From positions 1-64,000 of the forward strand of contig CAMWKG010000004.1 in NCBI GenBank assembly GCA_947174785.1: 64,000 nucleotides of DNA, written 5' to 3'. The notes beneath the pieces were generated by a model, which worked only from the letters and a program-made list of their open reading frames with translations, did no database searches and had not been told where the DNA came from. The position numbers and the translations under genes are program-made. Source of the stretch: an uncultured Mollicutes bacterium (lineage in GTDB: Bacteria; Bacillota_I; Bacilli_A; Acholeplasmatales; Anaeroplasmataceae). Positions 37,380 through 46,087 of the stretch are shown here, in pieces (within the stretch, counting starts at the first letter, position 1; the number at the start of each line of letters is the position of its first letter).

Positions 37380-37602
37380 AATACGAGGATAAAGGACTAG
37401 TAACAAAGTGATGTTATGATCAGAGAAGAGGGTTAGGTGAGAGCCTCAGATAAATAGCTTTGTGAATTCACCTTTGGAGTGATGCTAATACCATCCGTAG
37501 GTTGGGCGTTAACCAAAAACGAGTGCTATAGGAATATAGAACTAGGGTGGTACCACGGAAAAATTTCGTCCTTAGAAGAGTAAAATCTTTTAAGGACTTT
37601 TT
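37380..37602 (+). promoter_or_regulatory. T-box riboswitch (tRNA-Phe responsive) with terminator
   Basis: The leader contains the T-box core GGGTGGTACCACG (37545-37557), which pairs with the uncharged tRNA 3' end in the antiterminator. The competing terminator is a 12-bp stem (37568-37579 with 37586-37597) and a T tract. The Stem I specifier loop has GAATTCA with the Phe codon TTC at 37467-37469, fitting the downstream pheS. Uncharged tRNA-Phe would switch on pheST. Confidence 0.93.
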
Positions 37603-37623
37603 ATTTATTAGGAGGAAGACAAA

Positions 37624-38664
37624 ATGAAAGAATTAGAAGAATTAGATAAGGTTGTAGATTCATTAGAAGCCGAATTAAATGACATTAACGATTTGAATGC
37701 CTTACAGCAAAAGAAGGCCAACTATCTAGGCAAGAAAGGTCCACTTGCCCAAGTTATGGCCAATATGCGTGATTTAACTATTGAGGCTAGAAAAGAAATA
37801 GGAATGCGTTCGAACAAGATTAAGCAAATTTTAGAAGAGCGCTTTGAACAAAAAAGACAAGCTATTGAAAATGCCCTTATTGAGAAGAAACTAAAAAGTG
37901 AGTCCATTGATGTTACACTACCAGGTGTACATTTGCCCATAGGAGGAATTCACCCACTAAATCAAACGATTATGGATTTAGAGGATTTATATATCAGTAT
38001 GGGATATTCCATTGCTGAAGGACCAGAGATTGAAACAGATGAATACTGCTTCGAAAAGTTAAATCTTCCTAAGGGCCATCCAGCAAGAGATATGCAGGAT
38101 ACCTTCTATATTAATCCCGAGCTTTTACTTAGAAGTCAAACTTCTCCAGTACAGGTTAGAACTATGCTTGCAGAAAAAGGCAAGCCAATTAAAATCATTT
38201 GTCCAGGTAAGGTATATCGTAGAGATGCTGATGATGCAACACATTCTCACCAGTTTATGCAATGTGAGGGACTTGTTTTAGGTAAGGATATTACTTTAGC
38301 AGATTTAAAGGGAGCTTTACTGGAAATGGCAAGAAAGATGTTTGGCGAAGAAAGAGAAATCCGTTTACGTCCATCCTTTTTCCCATTTACTGAGCCTTCT
38401 GTAGAAGTAGATGTATCTTGTGGACTATGCGGTGGAAAAGGCTGTTCTGTCTGCAAGGGTTCAGGCTGGATTGAGGTGTTAGGTGCTGGTATGGTTAACA
38501 ACAACGTACTTAAGATGTGTGGCTATGATCCTGAAGAGATTCAAGGCTTTGCGTTTGGTATAGGTGTTGAACGTATTACGATGCTAAAGTATCGTATTGA
38601 TGATATCAGAAATTTTTATACGAATGATATTCGTTTCTTAAATCAGTTTAAGGAGGTTAAGTAA
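37624..38664 (+). CDS. pheS: Phenylalanyl-tRNA synthetase alpha subunit
   Basis: 346 aa: N-terminal coiled coil (about 1-90), then the class II core. Motif 2 is [19 protein letters not shown], and motif 3 [29 protein letters not shown] ends the protein. [15 protein letters not shown] and a [17 protein letters not shown] four-cysteine knuckle (unlike many orthologues, which have only CxxC...C) lie between. ATG after AGGAGG. The alpha2-beta2 enzyme charges tRNA-Phe. Confidence 0.97.
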   Translation: MKELEELDKVVDSLEAELNDINDLNALQQKKANYLGKKGPLAQVMANMRDLTIEARKEIGMRSNKIKQILEERFEQKRQAIENALIEKKLKSESIDVTLPGVHLPIGGIHPLNQTIMDLEDLYISMGYSIAEGPEIETDEYCFEKLNLPKGHPARDMQDTFYINPELLLRSQTSPVQVRTMLAEKGKPIKIICPGKVYRRDADDATHSHQFMQCEGLVLGKDITLADLKGALLEMARKMFGEEREIRLRPSFFPFTEPSVEVDVSCGLCGGKGCSVCKGSGWIEVLGAGMVNNNVLKMCGYDPEEIQGFAFGIGVERITMLKYRIDDIRNFYTNDIRFLNQFKEVK

Positions 38665-38665
38665 G

Positions 38666-41038
38666 ATGAAAATTTCTAAAAATTGGTTAAAGGATTATTT
38701 AGATTTAGATCACATTTCCGATGAAGAATTATATAAGCAAATTAGTTTCCATGTCTGTGAAATAGAGACAATGAAGAAGATGGTAGATGCTTCCTTATTA
38801 TCCATTGGTAAGGTGTTAGAATGTGTAATGCATCCTGATAGTGATCACCTTCATGTGTGTCAGGTAGAAGTAAAGCCTGGTGAGGTTTCTCAGATTGTTT
38901 GTGGAGCTCCTAATGTGAGGGCAGGAGTTAAGGTTATTGTGGCTTTGCCTGGAGCTGTACTTCCTGGAGATTTTAAGATTAAGCCTTCAAAGATTCGTGG
39001 TGTAGAATCCTTTGGAATGCTTTGTTCCTTACAAGAATTAGGTATTGAAGAAAAGTATGTGGATGAAGAATTTAAAAATGGTATTTATCTTTTAGATGAT
39101 GAAGCAAAAGTAGGAGAAGATCCTCTAGCATATCTAGGCTTGGATGATACTATTATTGATTTAGATGTTACATCTAATCGTTCTGATTTATTATCTATAG
39201 AGGGTGCAGCTTATGATATAGGTGCAGCTTTAAATCAAGAAATTTTACCTATAGAACCTTCTTTTGAGGTTAGCTCTAAAAAGAATCCTGTTTCTGTAAT
39301 TGTTGAAACAGAAAACTGTTATAAATATCATGCCAGATACTTAGCCAATGTAAAGATTGCACCTTCTCCACAGTGGATGAAGGCAAGACTAATTGCTAGT
39401 GGAATCCGTCCAATTAATAATGTAGTCGATATCACAAATTTTGTGCTTATGGAAATGGGACAACCTTTACACGCTTTTGATGGAGACCGATTAGGAAATA
39501 AAATTGTAGTACGTATGGCTCATGATGGAGAAAAGCTTAAGACATTAGATGACATTGAGCGTACCTTAAATCATGAGGATATTGTGATTACAAATGGAAA
39601 TGAAGCTGTTTGTGTTGCAGGCGTTATGGGTGGTCTTACAACTGAGGTGGAAGACACAACAAAAAATATCATATTAGAAGCAGCTTATTTTGATCCGCTT
39701 TCTATTAGAAGAACATCAACCAAGTTGGGATTAAAGAGTGAGTCCTCTATTCGTTTTGAACGTAAAATTGATTATGAACGCGTTGAACGTGCTCTAGATT
39801 ATGCAGCACAGCTTATGGAAGAATTATGCGGTGCTGAAATCTATGATGGTGTTGCAAGTGATATAAAGGTTATTCTTGAGCCTCAAGCTGTCACTGTTAC
39901 AGCACATAAGATAAATTCTATTTTAGGTACAGCATTATCGAATGAAGAAGTAGAGGATATCTTTAATCGTTTACAATATTCCTATACAAAAAACAATTTA
40001 GAATACACGATTACCTTACCTTCGCGCAGAATGGATTTAGAGCCATCTGTTCAGGATATTGCGGAAGATGTTGCAAGAATTTATGGCTATGAGAATATTC
40101 CTACAACCTTAGCTGCAACAAGAGATAAAGGCGGATTAACCTATTCCCAAAAGAGAATTCGTCTTCTTCGTCAAATTCTAGCCAATATGGGATTAAATGA
40201 GGTTGTGTCTTATTCTTTAATTGCAAAAAAGGATTTGAATTTATATACGACTACTGAATTAGAGCCTATCAGTGTTTTGATGCCAATGACAGAGGATCGT
40301 GCTGTAATGCGTCAAAGCTTACTCAATGGAGTAATTGATGCTATTAGCTACAACAAAGCACGAAAAAATGAAGACCTTGCTTTCTTTGAAATTGGTAAGA
40401 CCTATTCAAAAGAAAAAGAAGAGATGAAGCTTGCGATTGCATTATCCGGATTATATTCTTCTCATTTATGGAAGGGAGTAAAACAAGAGGCTAGCTTCTA
40501 TCTATTAAAAGGTATTTTAGAATCCGTATTCCAAAAGCTCAATATAGATGTTTCCTTTACACCTTATTCTAATGTAGCTACCTTCCATCCAGGAAGATGT
40601 GCTGCTATCGTTTATCAGGATAAGATGATTGGTCTATTAGGTCAGCTTCATCCAAAATTTAGTAAGGATATGGGAATCGGAACGACAGTAGCCTTAGAAA
40701 TTTGTTTAGAGGATATTATTACAGAGGTTAAACCTTTTACGTATCAGCCTTTGAATAAATTCCCAACAATTGTGCGTGATCTTGCGATTGTATGCAAGAA
40801 TGATATCCCAGCAGAGGATATTGCAAAGCTGATTAAGCAAACAGGAAAAAAGACATTAACTCGTGTAGAGTTATTTGATGTTTATACTGGAGAAAATGTT
40901 GGTGCTGATGAGAAGTCTTTAGCCTTTAAGCTAGTGTTTGAGGATCCTACAAAGACTTTAGAAACAGAAGATGTAGATAAGCTAGTTAAATCTATTTTAA
41001 ATCGACTGGATTATACTTATAAAGCAAGATTAAGATAG
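38666..41038 (+). CDS. pheT: Phenylalanyl-tRNA synthetase beta subunit
   Basis: 790 aa, full length. N-terminal tRNA-binding OB domain (about 40-150, SIGKVLECVMHPDSDHLHVCQV), B3/B4 editing domain (about 210-385, PLHAFDGDRLGNKIVV), B5 domain, and C-terminal anticodon-binding FDX-ACB domain (FPTIVRDLAIVCKNDI...). The gene starts 1 bp after pheS ends. A terminator follows. Confidence 0.97.
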   Translation: MKISKNWLKDYLDLDHISDEELYKQISFHVCEIETMKKMVDASLLSIGKVLECVMHPDSDHLHVCQVEVKPGEVSQIVCGAPNVRAGVKVIVALPGAVLPGDFKIKPSKIRGVESFGMLCSLQELGIEEKYVDEEFKNGIYLLDDEAKVGEDPLAYLGLDDTIIDLDVTSNRSDLLSIEGAAYDIGAALNQEILPIEPSFEVSSKKNPVSVIVETENCYKYHARYLANVKIAPSPQWMKARLIASGIRPINNVVDITNFVLMEMGQPLHAFDGDRLGNKIVVRMAHDGEKLKTLDDIERTLNHEDIVITNGNEAVCVAGVMGGLTTEVEDTTKNIILEAAYFDPLSIRRTSTKLGLKSESSIRFERKIDYERVERALDYAAQLMEELCGAEIYDGVASDIKVILEPQAVTVTAHKINSILGTALSNEEVEDIFNRLQYSYTKNNLEYTITLPSRRMDLEPSVQDIAEDVARIYGYENIPTTLAATRDKGGLTYSQKRIRLLRQILANMGLNEVVSYSLIAKKDLNLYTTTELEPISVLMPMTEDRAVMRQSLLNGVIDAISYNKARKNEDLAFFEIGKTYSKEKEEMKLAIALSGLYSSHLWKGVKQEASFYLLKGILESVFQKLNIDVSFTPYSNVATFHPGRCAAIVYQDKMIGLLGQLHPKFSKDMGIGTTVALEICLEDIITEVKPFTYQPLNKFPTIVRDLAIVCKNDIPAEDIAKLIKQTGKKTLTRVELFDVYTGENVGADEKSLAFKLVFEDPTKTLETEDVDKLVKSILNRLDYTYKARLR

Positions 41039-41074
41039 AATAAAAAAGATTTACTTTCAATCAAAATGAAAAAT

Positions 41075-41111
41075 GACCACCAAAAGTTTAGAAACTTGGT
41101 GGTTGTTTTTT
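41075..41111 (+). terminator. Terminator of pheST
   Basis: ACCACCAAAAGTTT (41076-41089) pairs with AAACTTGGTGGT (41092-41103) with a two-A bulge, followed by TTTTTTT. Confidence 0.85.
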
Positions 41112-41116
41112 CTATA

Positions 41117-41131
41117 TCAACAAAATGTTGA
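41117..41131. promoter_or_regulatory. Palindromic operator candidate before XRE regulator
   Basis: TCAACA-AAA-TGTTGA, a perfect 6-3-6 inverted repeat about 50 bp before the XRE regulator start, size and spacing typical of XRE dimer sites. Autoregulation is inferred. Confidence 0.45.
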
Positions 41132-41182
41132 TTGAATATATAATTACATTTTGATATGATTATAGTGAAAGAAGTGATGGAT

Positions 41183-41815
41183 ATGGGGATTGGAAACAAC
41201 ATAAAAGAACAAAGAATTAAACAGGGATATACACAAAGAGAAGTTGCTGAAAAATTATTTGTTACAACTCAAGCTGTTTCTCGTTGGGAAAATAATGAAA
41301 CTGAACCTTCCGTTGATACAATAAAAGCTTTGGCAGATTTATTTTCTATTTCCGTGGAAGTTCTTTTAGGAACAAAGTCAGAAGGATTTGAGCACTTTAC
41401 TCCTAAAACAAATTTATCTAAGAAGAATTATCTGTATTATTTCTTTATTTGGTTATTTGTTTTCTTTATGATGAGTGTATTATTTCTTTTATTAGGTATA
41501 AGAACACTTGATATTTCTAATATAATTATATGGTCTTTCCCTATGTTACTTTGTTTAGGCTTTGACATTTTCTATTTAAGAAAGTTGATTATTGTTTCTA
41601 GGATAAAAAGAATTGAGTATGGTAAGGTTATAGGAGTGGTTATATCTGGGCTCTTTTATAAAACTTATAAAATTTCTTTTGAAGGAGAAAATAAAGTTCA
41701 TCAACAATTTCTTATCACTTTAAGTAAATATAAGTATATTTCCAATGAGCCTTGTGCATATGGGGTGGATAAAAAAGGAAAAGGATATTTAATTGATATT
41801 CATCTAAAGGACTAA
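41183..41815 (+). CDS. XRE-family regulator with membrane-spanning C-terminus
   Basis: About 210 aa from ATG 41183 (AGTGATGG upstream; 41177 is an alternative two codons earlier). The N-terminal HTH_3 domain reads GNNIKEQRIKQGYTQREVAEKLFVTTQAVSRWENNETEPSVDTIKALADLF (about 3-53, in pieces). Two membrane helices (about 82-107, 112-133) lie in the middle and a small soluble domain ends the protein. Such HTH-membrane fusions are common in Firmicutes and may sense envelope state. No target is evident beyond the palindrome upstream. Confidence 0.8.
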   Translation: MGIGNNIKEQRIKQGYTQREVAEKLFVTTQAVSRWENNETEPSVDTIKALADLFSISVEVLLGTKSEGFEHFTPKTNLSKKNYLYYFFIWLFVFFMMSVLFLLLGIRTLDISNIIIWSFPMLLCLGFDIFYLRKLIIVSRIKRIEYGKVIGVVISGLFYKTYKISFEGENKVHQQFLITLSKYKYISNEPCAYGVDKKGKGYLIDIHLKD

Positions 41816-41831
41816 GTAGGTCCTTTTTTTC
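41806..41831 (+). terminator. Terminator after XRE regulator
   Basis: AAAGGAC (41806-41812) with GTCCTTT (41820-41826) and a T run; overlaps the stop codon region. Confidence 0.85.
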
Positions 41832-41885
41832 TTGCTTTTTTTTATCTCATTATGTATAATTTAAAAAGGAAATAGGGGTGATTTT

Positions 41886-42908
41886 ATGGAAAGTATTTAT
41901 AATTATACTGAAGATATGTTAAAAGAATATTGGATATCTAAGGGTGAAAAGTCCTTTCGTGCCCCTCAAATTATAGAATGGCTTTATCGCCATCAGATTA
42001 CATCCTTTGACGAAATCACCAATATGAAAAAGATAGTAATCGAAGAATTGAAAAAAGATTTTACATTAGGGACATTAGAATGTGTTACCCATCAAAAATC
42101 TAAAGATGGCACACAGAAATTTTTATTTCAGCTTGAGGATGGGAACTTAATAGAAACAGTTTTAATGCACCAAGAATATGGCTATAGTGTCTGTGTTACA
42201 ACAGAGGTAGGTTGTAATATGGACTGCCAATTTTGTGCAAGTGGAATGAAGAAGAAACTTAGAAATTTAGAGACTAAGGAAATGGTTCTTCAAATTTTGA
42301 TGGTTTCTAAGCTTGCTCAAGTTAGAGTGAGTCATGTGGTTGTAATGGGAATTGGAGAGCCTTTTGACAATTATGACAATGTGATTTCTTTTTTGAAAAT
42401 TATAAACCATCCTTTAGGATTAGAAATAGGAGCTAGACATATTACGGTTTCTACATGTGGAATTGTCCCTAAGATTATAGAATATTCTGATTTTGATTTA
42501 CAAGTAAATTTAGCGATTAGCTTACATGCTCCTAACAATAAGATAAGAAATCAGCTTATGCCAATCAATAAGGCATATCCTGTAGAAGAAATTGTAAAGG
42601 CAATTCGTTACTATATCCATAAAACAAACCGAAGAGTAACCATAGAATATATCCTCATCAAAGGCATCAATGATTCTGTAGAATGTGCAGACGAGCTTGC
42701 CACTTTATTACATGGTTTAAATGTTTATGTCAATTTAATTCCTTATAATGAAGTTGTTGGCAAACCTTATGAGCGTTCTAAAAAAGAGGATATGGTAGCC
42801 TTCTTCGACTGGTTAAAGAAAAGAAGAATTAATGTGCAGCTACGTAAGGAACAGGGCTCAGACATAGATGCTGCTTGTGGACAATTAAGAAGTAAGCATT
42901 TGAAATAA
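41886..42908 (+). CDS. rlmN: 23S rRNA/tRNA adenine C2-methyltransferase RlmN-like
   Basis: 340 aa radical SAM enzyme. Cluster cysteines C110, C114 and C117 in GCNMDCQFCASG (CX3CX2C), conserved GIGEPFDNYDNV, and the C-terminal cysteine C331 in DAACGQLR required for the methyl-transfer mechanism. It methylates A2503 of 23S rRNA and A37 of some tRNAs. GMKKKLRNLETKEM differs from the usual RlmN GGLKRNL, so a Cfr-like or paralogous group is possible, but the AACGQLR ending favours RlmN. In Bacillus rlmN precedes prpC-prkC-rsgA-rpe, as partly kept here. Confidence 0.9.
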   Translation: MESIYNYTEDMLKEYWISKGEKSFRAPQIIEWLYRHQITSFDEITNMKKIVIEELKKDFTLGTLECVTHQKSKDGTQKFLFQLEDGNLIETVLMHQEYGYSVCVTTEVGCNMDCQFCASGMKKKLRNLETKEMVLQILMVSKLAQVRVSHVVVMGIGEPFDNYDNVISFLKIINHPLGLEIGARHITVSTCGIVPKIIEYSDFDLQVNLAISLHAPNNKIRNQLMPINKAYPVEEIVKAIRYYIHKTNRRVTIEYILIKGINDSVECADELATLLHGLNVYVNLIPYNEVVGKPYERSKKEDMVAFFDWLKKRRINVQLRKEQGSDIDAACGQLRSKHLK

Positions 42909-42911
42909 ATA

Positions 42912-42945
42912 AAAAATCTCTTCTGAAGAAAAGAAGAGATTTTTA
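42912..42945 (+). terminator. Terminator after rlmN
   Basis: A perfect 13-bp stem (42912-42924 with 42932-42944), loop GAAGAAA. It separates rlmN from the PASTA gene, which in Bacillus would lie in one operon. Confidence 0.9.
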
Positions 42946-43021
42946 GTTTTATTAGACAGCGTTATTCGTTAAAATACTTCATATTTTGTAGTTTTTGTCA
43001 AATACTATTAATGGTGATTTT

Positions 43022-43897
43022 ATGAAGTGGATATTAAGACTATGGTTAGTAACCTTTGGAATAATTTTAATATGGATTTATTTTTTATTTATTTCTCCTA
43101 AAATATTTAATAACCATATTGTTACCATTCCAAATGTTGTTAATCTAAGCGAAGAACAAGCGATAAAGCAACTAAATAAAAATAAGATTAAATATCAGAT
43201 TACCTATATTGAGAGTGAAGAAGAGGTTGCCTTAAAAACTGTACCTTATGCAGGAACAAATATTAAGTCGGATTATGTGATTTCTTTGTATGTTGGAAAG
43301 ATTATGCCTGCAGCATATAAAAGCTATTTAGGAAGAGTATATGAAAATATCGCTGATGAAATAGAATTGATGTGTAATAATCATGGTTTAAAATTGAAAC
43401 TAGAATATGAAGAAACTGATAATACGATTAGTGGCGTTATTATAAGAGAGTCTTTAGTTGATGGTTCTATATTGAATCAGGGAGATGAATTATGTTTAAC
43501 CATCTCAACAAACCATTCCTCTTATATGCTTCCAGACTTTGTTGGAATGACTATAGATGATGCATTAAAGCTTATTACAGAATATAACATTAAAGTCAAT
43601 TTAACGTATATTCCTACGCCTGTAGATGAAGATATTATCATTTTTCAATCAACTCCTCCAAGTACTTTAATTCAAAAGAATAATCCTTATGCATTAGACC
43701 TATATATCTCAAAAGGTGTCAAGCCTACTATGGTTGTTGATGTAGATTTCTTTATAGAGGTTATACATAATTTGGGGTATGATATGGAAATAAATTATGT
43801 AAATTCTAATGATTTAGAAAATAAATTAGTTGCGTTTGATGTCCAAAAGTTATATGATAGTAATATAGTAAAATATATCCTTTGGATTACAAAATAG
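43022..43897 (+). CDS. Membrane-anchored PASTA-repeat protein lacking a kinase domain (prkC position)
   Basis: 291 aa from ATG 43022 (AATGGTGATTTT site). One membrane helix at about 4-24, then four PASTA units: VTIPNVVNLSEEQAIKQLNK..., an Ala/Tyr-started degenerate second unit, MLPDFVGMTIDDALKLI..., and a fourth ending in YILWITK. PASTA domains bind peptidoglycan stems and are normally the external sensor of Ser/Thr kinase PrkC. The neighbours rlmN, rsgA and rpe are those of prkC, but the kinase domain (and the phosphatase gene prpC) are absent; upstream is a terminator and 77 bp of noncoding DNA. It seems to be a kinase-less derivative retained as a cell-wall-binding protein. Confidence 0.85.
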   Translation: MKWILRLWLVTFGIILIWIYFLFISPKIFNNHIVTIPNVVNLSEEQAIKQLNKNKIKYQITYIESEEEVALKTVPYAGTNIKSDYVISLYVGKIMPAAYKSYLGRVYENIADEIELMCNNHGLKLKLEYEETDNTISGVIIRESLVDGSILNQGDELCLTISTNHSSYMLPDFVGMTIDDALKLITEYNIKVNLTYIPTPVDEDIIIFQSTPPSTLIQKNNPYALDLYISKGVKPTMVVDVDFFIEVIHNLGYDMEINYVNSNDLENKLVAFDVQKLYDSNIVKYILWITK

Positions 43898-43906
43898 GAG
43901 AGCTTG

Positions 43907-44824
43907 ATGCAAGGAAGAATAATCAATTTAAATGGCGGAAAATATCAGGTGGTATTAGAAGATAATACAATTGTCACTATACCAGCTAGAGGGAAATTTA
44001 GAAGTATAAAGAAAGTTCAAGCCAATCCCAATAGCTTAAGTAAAAAAGAAACAGTGATGACAGTTAAAAATTCTCCAAAGGTTGGAGATCTTGTAACTGT
44101 TTTAGATCATCGTATTGATTCTATTTTAGAACGTAAAAATGAACTGATTCGACCTGATATTTCTAATGTTGATCAAATATTATTAGTGTTTGCCGCTAAG
44201 GAACCAGATTTTTCTTCCTATTTATTGGATTTATTCATTGTGAATATTGCAAAGCATAATATTCATCCTGTTATTGTTATTACCAAAATTGACAAACTAA
44301 ATGAAGATGAATTTACTCAATTAAAACAACAGTTATCCTACTATGAAAAATTGGGCTATGATGTATTATATGTAAATAGTAAAAGTGGTGAAGGTGTCAC
44401 AGAGGTTGCAAAGCTTTTAGAATCTAAGGTAACAGTTTTATCAGGACAAACTGGCGCTGGGAAATCAACATTAATTAATGCCATTTTTCCTGACTTTGAA
44501 CTCAAGACACAAGAGATCAGTCAAGCTTTAGGTAGAGGAAAGCATACAACTAGAGAAACGACACTTTATGCCTATAAGAATGGGTATATTGGAGATACTC
44601 CTGGTTTTTCCAAATTAGATGTTTTAGGAATAGAAAAGAAGGAGCTTTCTAATTTGTTTGTTGAATTCTCAGAGGAAACGTGTAGATTTAAGGACTGCTT
44701 GCATCAAAAAAACGCAAAGGATTGTGGTGTACACAACGCTGTTTTAGAAGGGAGAATTTTGCCTTCAAGACATGAAAATTATTTGAAAATGCTTATGCAG
44801 ATTGAAAAGGGGGAAAGAAGATAA
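43907..44824 (+). CDS. rsgA: Ribosome small-subunit GTPase RsgA
   Basis: 305 aa from ATG 43907 (AGGAG, spacing 6; a TTG three bases earlier is unlikely). N-terminal OB fold, then a circularly permuted GTPase: G4 ITKIDKL precedes G1 GQTGAGKST (G180 onward) and G3 DTPGFSKL. The C-terminal zinc knuckle reads CRFKDCLHQKNAKDCGVH. It assists late 30S subunit maturation. Its stop shares a base with the rpe start region (TAATG). Confidence 0.96.
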   Translation: MQGRIINLNGGKYQVVLEDNTIVTIPARGKFRSIKKVQANPNSLSKKETVMTVKNSPKVGDLVTVLDHRIDSILERKNELIRPDISNVDQILLVFAAKEPDFSSYLLDLFIVNIAKHNIHPVIVITKIDKLNEDEFTQLKQQLSYYEKLGYDVLYVNSKSGEGVTEVAKLLESKVTVLSGQTGAGKSTLINAIFPDFELKTQEISQALGRGKHTTRETTLYAYKNGYIGDTPGFSKLDVLGIEKKELSNLFVEFSEETCRFKDCLHQKNAKDCGVHNAVLEGRILPSRHENYLKMLMQIEKGERR

Positions 44825-45465
44825 TGGAGATATCTTTATCTATTTTAAATATGGATTATAACCATATTGAAGAAGAACTAAATAAATATAGAGAAGAAAT
44901 AAAATATCTTCACTTAGATATTATGGATGGTCACTTTGTTCCAAATATCAGCTTTGGACCGGCAGTAGTAAAATCCATTCACAAAGAAAATGATTTTATT
45001 TATGATACTCATTTAATGATTTCTGACCCTATGAAATATATAAAAGAATTTGTAGAAGCTGGTAGTGATTATATTACCTTTCATTTAGAAGCAGTAGAAA
45101 ATGTTATTGAAGTTATAGACTATATTCATAGCTTCGGTGTAAAGGCAGGACTATCTGTTAAACCTAATACAAAGGTAGAAGAATTGCTTCCATACTTATC
45201 TAAATTGGATTTGGTTTTAGTTATGTCTGTTGAGCCTGGCTTTGGCGGGCAAAGGTTTATGGATGGTTCTATTGATAAGGTAAGACTGCTAAAAGAGTGG
45301 AAAGAAGAAAGAAACTATTCTTATTTGATTAGCATAGATGGTGGCATTAACGATTTAACTCTTAATAAGGTTGAACCATACTTAGACTTGGTTGTAGTAG
45401 GATCATACATCACCGCATCTAAAAACCCTTTAGAAAATATTAAGCTACTTAAGCATAATTTATAG
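44824..45465 (+). CDS. rpe: Ribulose-phosphate 3-epimerase
   Basis: 213 aa TIM barrel. SLSILNMDYNHIEEEL, LHLDIMDGHFVPNISFGP (metal-binding His/Asp), DTHLMI, FHLEA, VMSVEPGFGGQ and ISIDGGI are all conserved. It interconverts ribulose 5-phosphate and xylulose 5-phosphate. Coupled to rsgA. spoVM follows 34 bp downstream, as in Bacillus (with thiN missing). Confidence 0.96.
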   Translation: MEISLSILNMDYNHIEEELNKYREEIKYLHLDIMDGHFVPNISFGPAVVKSIHKENDFIYDTHLMISDPMKYIKEFVEAGSDYITFHLEAVENVIEVIDYIHSFGVKAGLSVKPNTKVEELLPYLSKLDLVLVMSVEPGFGGQRFMDGSIDKVRLLKEWKEERNYSYLISIDGGINDLTLNKVEPYLDLVVVGSYITASKNPLENIKLLKHNL

Positions 45466-45499
45466 GCAATCCACATAAGGTATACTAAAGGTGATACCC

Positions 45500-45571
45500 A
45501 TTAGAATCATTATTATTAAGCTTCCTAATTTCTTAGTGAAATTTTTAAGTTTGTTTTCCAGAAAAAAATAA
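45500..45571 (+). CDS. spoVM: Sporulation coat-anchoring peptide SpoVM, ATT start codon
   Basis: 23-codon gene. The product (start read as Met) is M-RIIII-KLPNFLVKFLSLFSRKK. Bacillus SpoVM is 26 residues with IKLPKFL at 6-12; here IKLPNFL falls at exactly 6-12, so the key Pro9 keeps its number. The basic SRKK end matches SFRKD. An excellent ribosome site, AAAGGTGAT (45487-45495), lies 4 nt before ATT 45500. The only alternative in frame, GTG 45491, is inside that site and would add three residues (the spacing GGTGAT + 4 nt to start also occurs at yigZ and dapB). SpoVM is an amphipathic helix that marks the convex forespore membrane and anchors SpoIVA. Synteny rsgA-rpe-spoVM is that of Bacillus. 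Confidence 0.85.
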   Translation: MRIIIIKLPNFLVKFLSLFSRKK

Positions 45572-45586
45572 ATAGTAGTAGGAAAG

Positions 45587-45619
45587 ATAGAAATTCTTAA
45601 AAAGATTTCTATTTTTTTA
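45587..45619 (+). terminator. Terminator after spoVM
   Basis: ATAGAAAT (45587-45594) with ATTTCTAT (45605-45612) and long T runs after it. It ends the rsgA-rpe-spoVM unit. Confidence 0.8.
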
Positions 45620-45638
45620 TTTTTTTTTGAAAAAACTA

Positions 45639-45686
45639 TTGACAGTTGAATGTATATTCAACTATAATATATATGGTTGAGCAACC
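45639..45686 (+). promoter_or_regulatory. CadC-type operator/promoter of the metal operon
   Basis: Perfect -35 TTGACA (45639-45644), 18-bp spacer, perfect -10 TATAAT (45663-45668). A 20-bp inverted repeat with 8-bp arms AGTTGAAT/ATTCAACT (45644-45663) fills the spacer, the location and type of ArsR/SmtB operators. A second, shorter repeat GGTTG-AG-CAACC is at 45675-45686. Metal binding by the encoded ArsR-type repressor would release it. Confidence 0.8.
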
Positions 45687-45712
45687 ATTCAACTATCGAA
45701 AGGGTGAAAAAT

Positions 45713-46087
45713 ATGAAAGATTTCATGGATTGTGAAATAGAACATCCGCATAATAAACTCATTAAAGAGGTTAAATCCCTAATGCCAAAAGAAGAATATC
45801 TTTATGATGTAGCTGAGCTTTTTAAGGTGTTTGGTGATTCTACAAGAACTAGAATTCTTGCAGCCCTTTTTAATCACGAATTATGTGTATGTGATATTGG
45901 TAAAGTTGTTGACATGACAAAATCTGCAGTTTCTCATCAGCTTAAGGTCTTAAGAGATTTTAATTTGGTTAAATGTCGTAAGCAAGGTAAGGAAGTTTTT
46001 TATTCTTTAGCGGATGAACATGTGTTTATGATTTACGAAAAGGCTCTTGAGCATATATTAGAAAAAAAGGAAGGTATTGAAGAATGA
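45713..46087 (+). CDS. cadC: ArsR/SmtB-family metal sensor, CadC type
   Basis: 124 aa from ATG 45713 (GAAAGGGTGA site). Winged helix with SAVSHQLKVLRDFNLVKCRKQGKEVFYSL. The numbering equals that of S. aureus CadC: C7, C58 and C60 (ELCVCD) of the Cd/Pb alpha3N site, and D101, H103, H114 and E117 of the Zn alpha5 site. The fourth alpha3N ligand C11 is H11 here (C-E-I-E-H). Both sites thus appear usable, with altered alpha3N chemistry. It overlaps the HMA gene by 4 bp. Predicted repressor of its own operon, derepressed by Cd/Zn/Pb. Confidence 0.9.
   Translation: MKDFMDCEIEHPHNKLIKEVKSLMPKEEYLYDVAELFKVFGDSTRTRILAALFNHELCVCDIGKVVDMTKSAVSHQLKVLRDFNLVKCRKQGKEVFYSLADEHVFMIYEKALEHILEKKEGIEE

Noticed and set aside
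45540-45640. Open frame on the minus strand ending near 45467, encoding a hydrophobic end (MILMGITFSIPYVDCL)
   Set aside because: It has no start codon or ribosome site, overlaps the terminator, and is antisense to the well-supported spoVM.
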